NCBI RefSeq assembly: GCF_000204055.1
Contig: NW_006768824.1
Span: 312,366-376,365, forward strand
DNA length: 64,000 nt
Direction of reading: 5' to 3'
Source: Melampsora larici-populina 98AG31
Lineage: Eukaryota; Basidiomycota; Pucciniomycetes; Pucciniales; Melampsoraceae
Of this stretch, positions 47,101 through 58,238 are shown piece after piece (the stretch's first letter is position 1; each line of letters begins with the position of its first letter). The notes under the pieces were generated by a model. It had not been told where the DNA came from and did not search any database. It saw only the letters and a list, made by a program, of their open reading frames with translations. The translations under genes and the position numbers were made by a program.

Positions 47101-48708
47101 CCTCAACGACATTGACCTTCCGTTCTTTAAACTTCTCCAACATCGGGACCAGCATCAAGACTTTATACTTTCCAAAATCCGTCCTGAGACCCTTCGCAAG
47201 GCATTCCAAACAGTTTGCTGCTCCGATGACACAGAGGATATTTGCATCACCCATCCGGCCTGCCAAGGCTTTGACGAGTTCATCATAGTGATCCGGTTTG
47301 ATCTTGATAGCCGTCTTAAGCACTTCGTAAAGCGGATCGAGAGCTTCCTCTTTGCGCTCTTTCCATTTCGAAGAGGCGAGGTGTTCATAAAATCCTGATG
47401 GTAAACGATCAAGCACAGTGACAGGATCAGCCAAGTCATAAGGGTCGATATCCTCGGGTTCTTCTGGCCTAGTCTCCGCCTCCTGTTCATTGCTCCCGGG
47501 ATCCGCTTGCCCTAATTCTTGAACCCCCTCTAGCGCTGCCTGCGCTTCACGTTGGAGTCTTTCTCTTTGCTGACCAGCCGTTTCACGTGTCGGTGTGCCT
47601 GTGCCTTTACCTTTACCTTCGGTGTCAAGGCTTGCAAATGACTCATGGAGTTCTTTTACTTGTACAGGCTTCAGTTCAGACAACGATGGCTCGAGGGCTG
47701 GGCCGAGGAATTTGTAGAGAGTATGAACCAGTGTGGTCCCCTACGCAGAGATTCAAAGGCATGTTGAGGGTTTGATCTTTTGGTTGAGTGGAGAAGAGGA
47801 TACGTACTTCTGCCCTAACACCCTTGTCTGCATGCGCAAAGATTTTGGCGAGAGACTTAAGAATGGGTTTGATATTGATGACTTTTACCCCGAATGCTCT
47901 GATTACGTAGGAGGATGAGCTGCTTGGCAGATGCGGCAAATTGGTTTTGAAGAGCGAACTGACGAGATGAGAGCGTTGAGAGCAGAGACTGCACCTGCGA
48001 CTACCTTTGGCTGCTTTGAACCCAGTCCTTCGATCACAGCGGTCTTGATAGCCAAAAACGCATGGTTTCGAAAAGGTCAGGTCATCAATCTTAGGACGCC
48101 GTCTCGATTAAGAATGGCCATCACACATACCACAATTCCTTCTGCTTTGTCGCCATCGGCCTCTGACATGGCCCATCCCAAAAGACATTCAATCCCCGCG
48201 TCCCTGGTACCCTTCCTTGCATTGGTAGCGAGACTCTTTTCAACTAATGGTGTGATACAATCTGATCGGCATCTCGTAGCGGGACGGCCGGCCAGTCGAA
48301 TATATACAGATACAAGATAAATCCCCTTTTCCTGAGCTACCGCATTTGAGTCTGTCACGGCGCGTCTAGGCCACTCCGAATCCCTGAAAATCATGTAGCC
48401 ATAAAATAGAATCATTAAGTTCGGTAAATTTGATATCGATATGAAAGAGGACTATGTGGATTACCGATTCCAATCTGTGAAAACCTCATCGTCGTCACCT
48501 TCTGCGAGTTCGAATTGCTTGATCAAGGTTTCATAAGCAGCCAATCGAGCTTTCCAAAGCTTTCAGAACGAAACCAAGAGTACGAGTGAGTAAATGATTG
48601 TGAAATATGAAAGATATGTTATGATGGGGAAGCTCGATGAACCTTATGAGTGAGTTGATCTTGAACCGGCAATGATTGCCATTCCGAATCCTGAGTTGGC
48701 TCGGCCAT
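41133..48708 (-). CDS. XMAP215/ch-TOG/Stu2-family microtubule polymerase with several TOG domains
   Basis: Sixteen minus-strand exons: 48708-48643, 48559-48465, 48383-48131, 48043-47964, 47898-47808, 47740-47066, 46980-46165, 46094-45905, 45860-45618, 45551-45219, 45129-43868, 43799-42595, 42527-42425, 42338-41766, 41680-41476 and 41332-41133. Every junction keeps frame, giving 2129 aa. TOG1 starts at LWKARLAAYETLIKQF (about residue 23). TOG2 contains LASSKWKERKEEALDPLYEVL (about 310). TOG3 contains NNSLWKTRLAALDDML (about 650). TOG4 contains DDSAWKIRKEALETIQGVL (about 920). TOG5 starts near GPLKWVIEGAVRKDQIEQL (about 1240). A C-terminal helical domain and a Ser/Pro-rich tail follow. Basic Ala/Pro/Lys linkers between TOGs probably bind the lattice. 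The family adds tubulin at plus ends and organises spindles. The size resembles the animal and plant multi-TOG proteins, not the two-TOG yeast dimers. The ATG (48706-48708) opens MAEPTQDSEWQSLP. Confidence 0.93.
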
Positions 48709-49797
48709 CGTTGGGAGAAGGCCCTAACCAGATGAGAGAGGGGTGAAAAGAAGTTTAGATCTGATGTCGAAAGGATGAGTCGATAATGGCAGGCAGTTAA
48801 ATTAGGAGGGTTGAAGTAAGTTGTATGTACATATGTGCTCATCCGACAGTCAACAAGACATGAAGGCCATACGAACTGGAGAAATTCTACTCTAAACCCA
48901 TACCTTACATTCTACAAACCCATCATATCTAGATTCACATCCATCCAAATTTCAGAAATACCTCAACATTCTCGCATTGAAGTTGCGCTGTCGATGAATG
49001 TGGCTACCAAAAATCATATTCCACAAAAGAAATTATCTCTTCACTTCTGAAACTCTAGATCTGCCATTCAAAACGATGATTTTCTAGTTTTACAAAAACA
49101 ATCACGGAGTCCAAACAACACTCAGGAGAATAAAGAAAACAGGTAAAACACTATAACACACATGACCACCTTCTATAGAAAGTACCATTTATTTTCACAT
49201 GAGAATTATACATCATCATCACGGAACTTTCATTGGATCTGGCAGTTTCTCTTAGCAGTCAACATAAGTATCTGAACGATCCTGAATCTCGGTTTCTTTT
49301 GGAAATGGAAAACCCCAAAGAGGTGATCTCCTACAATATATCCAGGCTTCACTTTGAGGGATTAACTACGTCGTCTGAGCGTTCTATTTATGAACATAAG
49401 GAAAGCACACATGTTACATGGTTAAGACTTCATTTGGAAATGAACAAAAAGAAAGGTAACTTACTCGTGAAGGGCACAGCGGCAGGTGTAAAATGGACAA
49501 ATTAAGGTTTTCCCCCCGGGTTCCAATATGCAATAAAGTTGAATGAAATTTAAGAGAGTTGATGAAAATATAATTAATCGAGTGAAGCTCAACACTCGAT
49601 AGTAAGAATGAAATCATATCTGACCGTATTTCCCATCGAGTGAGATATTGTAACGCGTGCATTCTTGTATGCTCGTGCCAGAAATGCCCTCGATAAAACA
49701 TCCAGTCTGATGACTTATCAGACATCAAGTTTCAATAGATTGGTTTTACAAAAGAAAATCAAGATATAGATAGCAACACAAGAAGATCACAACTTAC
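48709..49797. other. Upstream of XMAP215 and 3' side of the small secreted gene
   Basis: No complete gene is resolved. The last exon of the minus-strand secreted-protein gene should lie in about 49400-49740 but could not be fixed: acceptors at both 49748 and 49742 give open frames. The rest (48710-49200) shows nothing beyond the probable XMAP215 promoter. Confidence 0.35.
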
Positions 49798-50049
49798 CGT
49801 CTCTTCCGCACTTGACCATTGGACATTCCCATTTTTTGTTCTTCCCATCTTTGCCCACTGTTGAAACTTGAAAAGTAATGAGCGAGATGACAAGTTTTGA
49901 TGAATTTACTCACCTCCACTTGCTGTTCCTTTATCACAAGCAAACCCGTCTATACACTGAATAGTATCCGCTTGGATGAGAGTGAGTTGCGTAATACATA
50001 GATCAATGAATATCACCACGAGCTTTTGAGGAGATTGGCAGGATAACAT
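49798..50049 (-). CDS. Small cysteine-containing secreted protein, first two exons (3' end unresolved)
   Basis: Exon 1 is 50049-49914 and exon 2 is 49857-49798 (GT-AG intron 49858-49913). A further donor (GTAAGT) follows at 49797. The protein starts MLSCQSPQKLVVIFIDLCIT and continues with a hydrophobic run to LIQA, a fair signal peptide with a cut before DTIQC. The mature part has four cysteines in these exons (QCIDGFACDK and WECPMVKCGRDG) and a Gly/Lys-rich loop between them. I know no family. The features fit a rust secreted-effector candidate. It is too fragmented to appear as a long frame. A decayed copy of its exon 1 lies about 1 kb upstream (51020-51100). The last exon and stop codon are not determined, so treat the CDS as partial. 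Confidence 0.5.
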
Positions 50050-50369
50050 GGGGAAATATGCCGAGAAGGAGTGACGTTGTTAGAAGGGGACTCACACTGT
50101 GCTATATAGGATATCCTAGGGCCCCGGCGGCTGGTGCCACCCTCACGATCAGTTGGTATTGGACCAGTAGGACGATCTCCACTCTGCAGGCAGCGCTTTT
50201 GCTCCTTCAAACAATACGAAAAGGCACCAGAAGCAAGAAAATTGGCAGGATGTGAGAAATTTCCCAGATATGTGGAAGTCTTTCATTACAAAATTGTTCT
50301 TTATTAACTCTTAGAAACCATTTTCTAGGGATCAAAGGTTGAAAAGACACAATCCAATAGATCCTCTCC

Positions 50370-50748
50370 TGATGTTCAATCCCTCTGGGTTCAATGGTTT
50401 TCCATATAATCTGGAACAAAGACCGCCAAAACATCCTCCAGTCCCCCAGTCAAGAATGATTAATCCATTTCTCTGAAAATACTTATGTTTTGCAACTGAT
50501 GTTCAATCCCTTCTGGGTTTGAAAATCTTCAATCCTATTGGTTTAAAGATAATTGAGACATCCAAAAGTTCCTCAGTCAAGAATTCTATTCCTCTGATGA
50601 CACTTTTGCTTCAAAGGTACTTTCACATGATGTTCCATCCCCTTTGGGTTCAATAGTCTCCATATCAAGTGGAACAAAGACCATCAAGACATCCTTAAGT
50701 CCCTCAGTCAAGAACAATGAAATTGTTCCTCTGATGATACTTTTGTCC
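50370..50748. repeat. Three degenerate tandem units of about 129 bp
   Basis: Units begin with TGATGTTC(A/C)ATCCC at 50370, 50497 and 50628. Each contains the words CTGGGTT/TTGGGTT, GACATCC or ACATCC, CAGTCAAGAA and a CCTCTGATGA-like end. The divergence suggests an old array. Its function is unknown. Confidence 0.7.
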
Positions 50749-51019
50749 ATATGCTGTGTTTCCACCTTGGGAGGCCTGCAATAAACTATCAAAAAAAAGT
50801 AAATATATGCAACCTTCAGTCAACCAAACACATTGATCCAACTCATTGGCCGCCCTTCTATTACTAAGGAATAGTAATCTTTCCTTTCTACACATCTGAT
50901 AGTGTTGTACGCAAATATGCTTAAATGGACCTGAAAAAAACTTCACTAGCGCTTTTACTATTTAGACTCTAAACTGGTTTTTACTATTTTTGCCATTCAT
51001 AGACCTAGATGCATAGGAA

Positions 51020-51100
51020 AATGCATGCAACGGGTTTGATGAGAGCGAATCCTGTGATATATACGATGAAACAAGCTTTTGAGGAGATTGGGACGATAAG
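51020..51100 (-). pseudogene. Decayed copy of the small secreted gene's exon 1
   Basis: On the minus strand the sequence CCAATCTCCTCAAAAGCT and its surroundings (ATATTTC before it, TCGCTCTCATC after it) repeat the start of the gene at 50049. The ATG position is changed (ACC) and the hydrophobic run is lost. It is a partial tandem duplicate. Confidence 0.55.
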
Positions 51101-51588
51101 GTGAAATATGCGCGTTGTAAATTTGTAGTTGATCAATTGTTTCCTTGACTGGAAGAGGGCTAGTCATGTGCTGGAAGTTCAGCACGAAACCAGGAGTGGA
51201 AGGAACTTGGATAAGGCGGTGTGGCATTGGTCTCTCTCATCTCAATCTGCGCCGAAACATTGAAGTTAACAAAGCCCCTCGCTCCTCGCGAGGCCTCGAG
51301 GAGGGACTTTGTCAAGTTCAAGCAACAAGAATTTATGAAGGCCTCAAGGATTGTTGTTGCAATCTTCTCAAAAGCTCTTTGGGAGTGTTTCCAGAGCCTA
51401 GAGGTGAAGAATTCGGGTGACACCCTAAGACCTAACGAGGTGACATGATGTGTGATAGGTTCGGTATTGATTTTGTGGTAAAGTGGTTTTTCATGTGAAA
51501 ATACAAACCATCGCATACAATCACCACCAGATCGTCAAATCATATCATATCATATCATAGTCATTCAAACTATTCAGATTGTCGACTC

Positions 51589-53737
51589 ATGACCAGGTAA
51601 GTCATCTTATCATTATCAATCAATCGATAGTTGTCAGAATAGCTTCTAACTAACTTTTTGATTATCTCCATGGACGATATCATTCTGGTGATTGTGTGAT
51701 TTGAAGGTCAGGTGAAACTCCTTACGAAAGACGCGAAAGACTCAATTTAGAGAAAGCCATTGCACTCAGTAAAATACCCAATCATTTGCATCCTTCAACA
51801 CAAAGTGAAATGACCTCTATCAATCTCGAACCTGTTCAAAATCGTACTACCACCCCATCTCCTGAGCCACAACACCAGATCATATGTCCTGATAGTCAAC
51901 CGGGACTTCAGACCTTCGATACTTTTCAGAGAATCCCAATTCAAGCTCCTCATAGTTAGTCTTCAGACTTCATTGAATTCATACCTCTACTTACTTCTCT
52001 TTACATCTTGCACAGTGGATAGTCAATACACCGACCCAATTTCTGAAGCAGCTCCCTCTACCATCATTAATGGTACGCACCCCGAACGAACCTCGCCTAT
52101 CTTTCCAATTTCTGCAACCGACGACCTTGTTCGTGAACCAGGCTGGTCTAAGAGCAAGTTTGATGCAGATACCTCGTCTATCTCTGCTCCAACTCCTCGT
52201 ATCAACGTGCTTCTTCGACCACCGCCTTCCGATGATCCAATTGAACAGTCTGTATCAAATCGTACATCACTCAATCTACCGCCTCGAGTGATCATACCTG
52301 CAATCTCGGCTTCACCGAATGTGTCTCCTTCACTGCCTCGCTCGAAAAAAGTCCGAAAGCCTCCCTTGCCGCTACCTGACTTACAGTCAGTAATTGACCC
52401 AGCATTTGCAAAGGAGAAGAAGGATCCAACTCCGCTCAATGGGAAATCTGCTCACAGCAGTATCAACAAAGAGGCATCCTCACTGGTACAACAGCTTCAC
52501 GTTCCTAATGAGAACCTCGATCTTCCAAGCGCCGGACCCGCGACGGGTAAGCGCGTCCGAAAACAATCCGCCATCGGTCAAGCATCCGCCAAATCCCTAG
52601 ACGCCCTTTTAAGACTATCACAAGAACCTCCTCAAGTAGCACCAACGGTACCCGAACCTAAGAAGATGCCTTCAAATACCATCACCTTGATTGTGTCATC
52701 ACCTCTCTCTAGCCCGGTTCGTCAAGTCGACGAAGATCCGCTAGACCTTTTCAGCCTTCCCAAAGCTCCTTCCGTCACTCTCAAGTCGCCACGTCCTAGT
52801 AAACAACAAGCCAAGAAACCCACTCAGCGTAACAAACGCAAATCAGATTATGAACCTAAAGCGTCCAGCATGCATCCCCCCACTGAGATTCCGCCTGATG
52901 CATCAAGTCTTCCGGCTACTAGTACTGATAATTCTGTGACACTGAAGACAAAGGCAAAGCGAGGCCGCAAAGCTAAGCTGAAGCTGATTCCATCATCTCC
53001 GCACGACTCTTCGCCACGTCAATTGGAAACGCATGATCCTCCTTCACCAAAGCGGTCTATCGAGAAATCTGTGCCCTCCCCTGCCACGGGTCAACCTTCA
53101 TCTCACGATGCACAATCTACATCGCAGTCCCTCCAGATCCCTTCTCCTTCTCGACACTCTGTATCGCCAGCTCCACCATCCCCTATTAATCCACCAAAAG
53201 ATGTTGAGGATGACACTGTCAAAAGAATAGGAAAGGTTTGTACTTCTTTCCCGCTAAAATATTATGTTACAAATCCTCATTCGTGTTGCTAATCTGACCT
53301 ACATTTCTGTAAAACAGGGAGATCAACCTCAACTACCCAAAGACAAGTCCAAATCCTCGTCCAAGACAACTGCACCCCTCGAAACTTCAAAGAATAAAGC
53401 CCTGCCGTCCAAGAAATTATCTCTTGCCGACCTCATCGCCTCAACTCGAGACAAAAAACCAGCTGCAGCTAGACGAGTCGGCTTACCACGTGAGGACCGT
53501 TTTCGATTACATCGACATATCAATCCTAATCCACATGTACAAAAACAAGTCAAGAAACCTAAACGCAAGAAAAGGAGAGGAGAGTATGATAGCGGCGAGG
53601 ACTCATCGGGAGAAGAGAAGGATGAAGATGAAGATGAGGATGAAGTGAAGACAAACAAGAAGAAGATGAAGGTTGAAGAGGAGGATATTGCGGATGTGGA
53701 TGTGGCAGAAGATATTGCTCACGATGAGGAGTATTAA
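51589..53737 (+). CDS. Unrecognised Ser/Pro/Lys-rich probable nuclear protein
   Basis: Predicted protein of 631 aa from four exons: 51589-51596 (only 8 nt), 51707-51954, 52016-53235 and 53318-53737, all GT-AG and in frame. The first residues, MTRSGETPYERRERLNLEKA, form a charged helix. The middle is disordered, rich in Ser/Pro/Thr with many basic patches (TGKRVRKQSA, QRNKRKSDYEPK, KTKAKRGRKAKLKL), some resembling AT-hook or nuclear signals. Near the C-terminus is the most conserved-looking segment, ARRVGLPREDRFRLHRHINPN, followed by KKPKRKKRRG and a long Asp/Glu tail. The basic-then-acidic end suggests a chromatin-associated protein. The RRVGLPR..RLH segment is loosely like short partner-binding motifs of DNA-repair proteins, but I would not assign a function. 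The tiny first exon rests on frame and the ATG only. Confidence 0.7.
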
Positions 53738-54583
53738 CCTATCCGTTAACACGCTGTCATAGACTTTTATCAGTGTCGAAGTGTGAGATGATTGTTTTCG
53801 AAATTCGCTTTGTGTATGTTTTCAGTTGAAAGTTTTACAATCTCATCATGATTCGGAAGAGATATAGATTGAGTAACTTGAGCGCAACATTCAATCTCTA
53901 GACTCTGCTACCTTTCAGTATTTATAATTTGTATTTGTTAATATATATGTTGTAAGTTATTCATATGTAAGGACGTTCAGGTAGCTTTGATAACGCAAGC
54001 TCATTTTAATTTCGTTTGTATACCACTTTGACTTGGATCCTCCTGAACATGTTTGGTGACATCCTTCCAACTTCCGTGATAAAATCTAATCTGGAAAGCT
54101 GGTGTTAAAGGTAGACAAAAATGTCAGAAAACCACCTCATAATCATCCCACCTGTAACAGTATAGTCTCATGGACTTCTTGGACTTGGTTTTGAGCATGA
54201 GGGAAACTGACAAGTCGGCAATTCTTTCTACTGGTCCTTGGAGGCTAGCATATGAGAATTACTTACATGGTAGCTCTGTGCAACACGGTATAAATCTTTA
54301 CATCCTTACATATTATGACATAAACAGAATTGACATCTTGTGTCCATCAATAACCATGATAGATTCATGTACAGCTGTTCTTGAAAAGGTTGCTTTTCGA
54401 ATAATTTTTTTGGGGCAGTTGAGGGCCGTTAGGGTCAGATTTTACTGGTTTTGTCTGTACACGTCACCAGTAATCGCAGGATCTGTTTGATCTGATATGT
54501 CATCTCAGCTCTATCCCACTCCACCACTTGGTTGGCTCCCTTTTTTCTCTCGATCTCCAGCTGCTCTTTGCTTTCTCAAGGCC
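53738..54583. other. Intergenic; right part is the promoter side of the gene at 60578
   Basis: The 3' UTR of the preceding gene is at the left. A 106-codon frame at 54170-54490 has no recognised motif. The last 80 bp are pyrimidine-rich (CTCTCGATCTCCAGCTGCTC) and would be the 5' leader of the gene at 60578 if the Harbinger element were absent. Confidence 0.4.
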
Positions 54584-55237
54584 TTAGAGCATCGGCACCG
54601 GTGACCCTGGACTGTCAACTAACGTAAGGTGTATTTGACAGTCCAGGGTCAGAATTCAGATTTCGCGAGGCACCAAGCAAACAAAGTCCCACCGTAGGCC
54701 AGCTGTCCGAGTCTTTCTGACAACCCCTCCAGGTCTCTCGGACTTCACCCTGAGGTTTTTCGGGGTCATCTGGAAGGCTTGTGTTGCACGGTTTGAGCAA
54801 GCGTGTAACACATTTCGGCCCAATCAATCCATTTTTTTCTATGAAATATCTTTATCATTGGTTTGGATGTGGTAATACGATCGATCAGTATGCGGGACTT
54901 ATCAAGGTATAATGAGCTCTATGATTTGCCATGACCTTTGTGAGCAAAATGCAAGCACTGACTGAGAGAAAAAACCCCAGAGGCCTTCATGTTAAGCCCC
55001 ACGGCCCCGTCCGTCTGTTGCCCCAGATGTTATAAAGAGGTTTAAGAGTGAGCATCCATTTGTTTGCTCTTTTCATTCACCCTACATTCTCTTGTAATCA
55101 CCTTTATTCACCTTTCATTCCATTGATATCATTACCACCTGTTCGACCAACTGCATGCATCTCCCTTTTCCCTGATCCGAAAGTTTGCTAAGAACAAGTC
55201 TATCAACATCGATCCCCCTTACAACCACCCCAGCAGA

Positions 55238-56659
55238 ATGAATCATACGACAGATGGTAGACCACCATCATCAGGTCAACGTACATGACTTATGACCATT
55301 ATGTCGCAGTTGGACGTTCTTTGACCTTTTCAATCCATTCCAGAATTGCATCACAGTCACCATGATCAAAACCGCCAAGTCATCTCTTCTGATAGCCCAA
55401 CCACAGGTCCACGTACGTTGCTAAATTAAGATGTGTTAGATTATGTTGTTTCTCATAAGGTCTAATTCCCCAATGCAGGTCCAGGTGGGGGGATGAATAT
55501 GTATTGCGATGTAAACAATTTATTCAATTCACAAGGCTATCAGCAAATCTCGTATCAAGATCGTGACGAAGACTCTCTAAATGCTCATTCTCAGTACAGC
55601 AACAACCAACACAACAACCAACACTTGTATCGCGATCGACGCGAAGACTCCCTAGGTGCACATTCTCAGTACAGCAACAACCAGTTCCGCAATTTATCTC
55701 AATCATCTTCGAGTAATGGCTTCACTCAAAACTCTATAGCCTCCACTCCCACCTCCACCTCCATATCTCGTGCTCCAACCGCAACCTCTCGTGCTTCAAC
55801 GCCTCGTACTGCAAACTCTCGTGCTTTGACCCGCGAACCTCCAACTCGCCAGTCAACCGTTGATACTGACGACAAACCAGGTTCCAAACAACGGACCAAC
55901 TACTCCGACAAGGCGCTCTTGCAGTTGTGCACGTTGTGGCTTCATGTATCTCAAAACCCAATAATAGGTAGTGATCAACGTTGCCAGAAGTTTTGGGAGA
56001 AGATCACCGCACATTACAACCAGAATATGGACCATCTAAGCCAACGCTCCTTGAAATCTCTCCAGTCTCGCTGGTCAACTCTCAATACCAATATGTCTAA
56101 GTTTGCCAGCTGCGTCCAACAGATCAAGGGCCTCAAGGAGTCCGGAAAATCACATGAAGACCAGATGGCCAATGCTCTTGCTCTCTACAAACAGGATTGC
56201 AAAGGTATCCCCTTCAGAGAAATGAGTAGCTACAACTTCATTAAGAACGCTCCGAAATGGCAAGAAAATCCAGCTTACCTTGAACACACCGGGAACGGCA
56301 ATTCTGTAGGATCCGACCTTGATGGTGTGGATCTCGCAAGTGACCTTGATGCCTTGCCTCGGATGGATAGGCCGACCGGGAACAAGAGCGCCAAGCGAGG
56401 CGCTGGAAAATCAGGACTGTCCGAAGAAATTGCTCCTAAAATGTTGGCTAATTCGAGTGAGGTTGCGCTATCTAGCCGAGAGTTGGCCAATCAGGGAAAA
56501 GAGGCTCAAGCAACTCTGCACAAGATGCTTGACTACTCTATCCTTTCGACCAATCTCTCCTCAAATGACGAGGAGGTACGCGCTGAGTTTGAAGCCGAGA
56601 GGGCCAATATCATTTGCAAGCAACGTGCCCGCAGGGCTGCCGAGTTAGGTCAATCATAG
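55238..56659 (+). CDS. Myb/NAM-associated-like companion protein of the Harbinger element
   Basis: Predicted protein of 430 aa from three exons: 55238-55280, 55344-55412 and 55479-56659. The N-terminal 170 residues are low-complexity and contain a doubled motif (EDSLNAHSQYSNNQ and EDSLGAHSQYSNNQ), then Ser/Thr/Arg-Ala-rich sequence. A Myb-like trihelix follows (about residues 175-240): NYSDKALLQLCTLWLHVSQNP, SDQRCQKFWEKITAHYNQN and SLKSLQSRWSTLN. The C-terminus (FREMSSYNFIKNAPKWQ, then a Lys/Glu-rich helix ending RRAAELGQS) is typical of NAM-associated C-terminal proteins. In Harbinger systems this second protein binds the element ends and carries the transposase into the nucleus. It lies inside the element, transcribed toward the transposase gene. 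Frame and splice sites are intact. Confidence 0.88.
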
Positions 56660-57304
56660 ACCAAATGTTCCATATCATCCATTTCTTTTGTTTCTGTGTA
56701 TAGTATTTTACATGTCTTTCATTTAGAATGTTCTAGTAGTCTTGTGCGCCTCTTAATGTCTTCATCTTGTCGATAGTGTCCAAAGTTTCGCAGTTTGTCA
56801 TCTGAACATCTTATTTCATGTCTTTCATTCATACCGTTGGTTAGGTTACTTGTTAGTCTTTGTTTTTTTGGCTCCTCTAAATCGATTTTGATACCATGTT
56901 TAAGTCTCGTTTGGTCATGATCTTCAATGACACATCATTGACCACATATGTTCCCTTATCGAGACATTTGATCTCTTCATCCTCATAACTACGGCTCTAG
57001 CCACTGTGTGCGTAGATTTTTTGCTCAATTTGTTTTATTTCGAAATGACTGGATGTTGCCAACACGATTGACTGATGCGATCGACTGCGTCTGATGGTCA
57101 TTATTCAAGGTATAAAGCAAGAGATGATGCCTCACATTCCTCCATCGTACTTACTCACATTTAATTGTCCAAAGATTTATCTAGATTCCAAATCTTCAAC
57201 TTCGGAAATCCCAACTCCTTTGTACAAAGTCTATTGAAAGAACATCCTCGAGATTCTTTGTTACCAGTCATCTAGGCCTTGAAAAATCATAGTTACTTTG
57301 CATC

Positions 57305-58238
57305 ATGCCGGCTCACATTTTATGCGATGATGTGGTACTTTGGGGTGTTAGGACTCAGGATGAGCCCCGAGACCCGCCAAATCGGGGATACCCGCGGGAC
57401 AGCCCGTCGGGTTGGGGGGTTGTTCTGGCCTTCGAAGGGTCGCAGAACCGCGGGGATTATCGGGCCCGGGAGTCGTTCTGAGAGTCAAAAGAAAGTGACT
57501 CTCCTCGGGGAACCCGAGGAAAAATCAAGCTGTAAAAAGCGGATAAATACACGCTTGGGAGAGGTTGTGCTCAGCGGTTTCTGCCGGAAATAGCCGGGGA
57601 CTCGGGGATCCCCGTAATTTCCCGGGGATTTGGTAGTTTGTCGGGGGTCAGGGTACGGGAGCCGGGCTTGACCTATGAGCCAGAAAAAGCTCGGGGAATA
57701 CCGGGGTCGGTCCTCGTTCTGACTTTTGAAAAAAAGTCGGTGGGCCGGGCAGCCCAGTCCCCGGCATTCGGGGGTCGGGGCTCATCCTGAGTTAGGACCG
57801 AGGCGGAACACAAAGAAGGTGTGCCAATGATTCATTTTCCTTTTCTTAATGTTTCTTTCAGCTGACTCATTGGTAGAGTGTTTTATAGGTTCCAACTATG
57901 CGAGCCCAGAGGCGATGCGACCATCTCGATCAAAATTGGCTTGATTGCGTGTGGAAGAGTTCAAACGCCAGAAATCTTTGGCTAAGGAAGAACCCAAAAA
58001 AGAGTTGCGTGCGCAAAACAAGCAACGAGAACAACGCAGGATCTTGCGTGCTGCTCTTTATCAAGTGGCCACCTACAGAGGCCCCTACCTTCAAAACAAA
58101 GGTGACAAGAAGCGGGCTGCCCTCCTCATACGCAAGTATGATCTTGCTGCAGTGTGGCTCTCCAATTTCGCGCAAATAGATGATACTAAATGGGAATGGA
58201 TGGACCGCCGTGTGGCAAGCCGGATGTACATTCAGTAG
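57305..58238 (+). pseudogene. Third Harbinger-internal gene, unrecognised, split by a nested element
   Basis: From the ATG at 57305, MPAHILCDDVVLWGVRT runs into the 438-bp element at 57354. The frame resumes after the second TTAGGA copy (EAEHKE), crosses a short GT-AG intron (57819-57861) and continues ADSLVECFIGSNYASPEAMR. A TGA stop at 57942-57944 follows, where CGA (Arg) would fit, then LRVEEFKRQKSLAKEEPKKEL...ILRAALYQVATYRGPYL..KKRAALLIRKYDLAAVWLSNF to a TAG at 58236-58238. The product would have been a small basic protein of about 155-160 residues with a helical Lys/Glu/Arg middle. I know no family. Known Harbingers usually carry only two genes, so this is either an extra element gene or an older captured gene. 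It cannot be made in this copy. Confidence 0.6.
57354..57791. mobile_element. GC-rich TIR element nested in the Harbinger (438 bp)
   Basis: The ends are CTCAGGATGAGCCCCGA (57354) and its exact complement (57775-57791). It is flanked by TTAGGA direct repeats (57348-57353 and 57792-57797). It is much richer in GC than its surroundings, with many CCCCGGG/CGGGG words. It has no protein coding capacity. The class is uncertain: a 6-bp duplication as read, which could be part of a longer one. Confidence 0.85.

Larger units (their letters stand above)
50050..51588. other. Interval holding the 129-bp array and the decayed exon copy
   Basis: Apart from the two features listed separately, nothing is supported. 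Short frames at 50586-50946 and 51145-51516 have no motifs. A CATAT run (about 51535-51558, ATCATATCATATCATATC) lies just before the next gene. Confidence 0.4.

Noticed and set aside
52023..52439. Minus-strand 138-codon frame opposite the nuclear-protein gene
   Set aside because: Antisense shadow of the spliced plus-strand gene; Gly/Ser-rich by complement of Pro/Thr/Ser codons.
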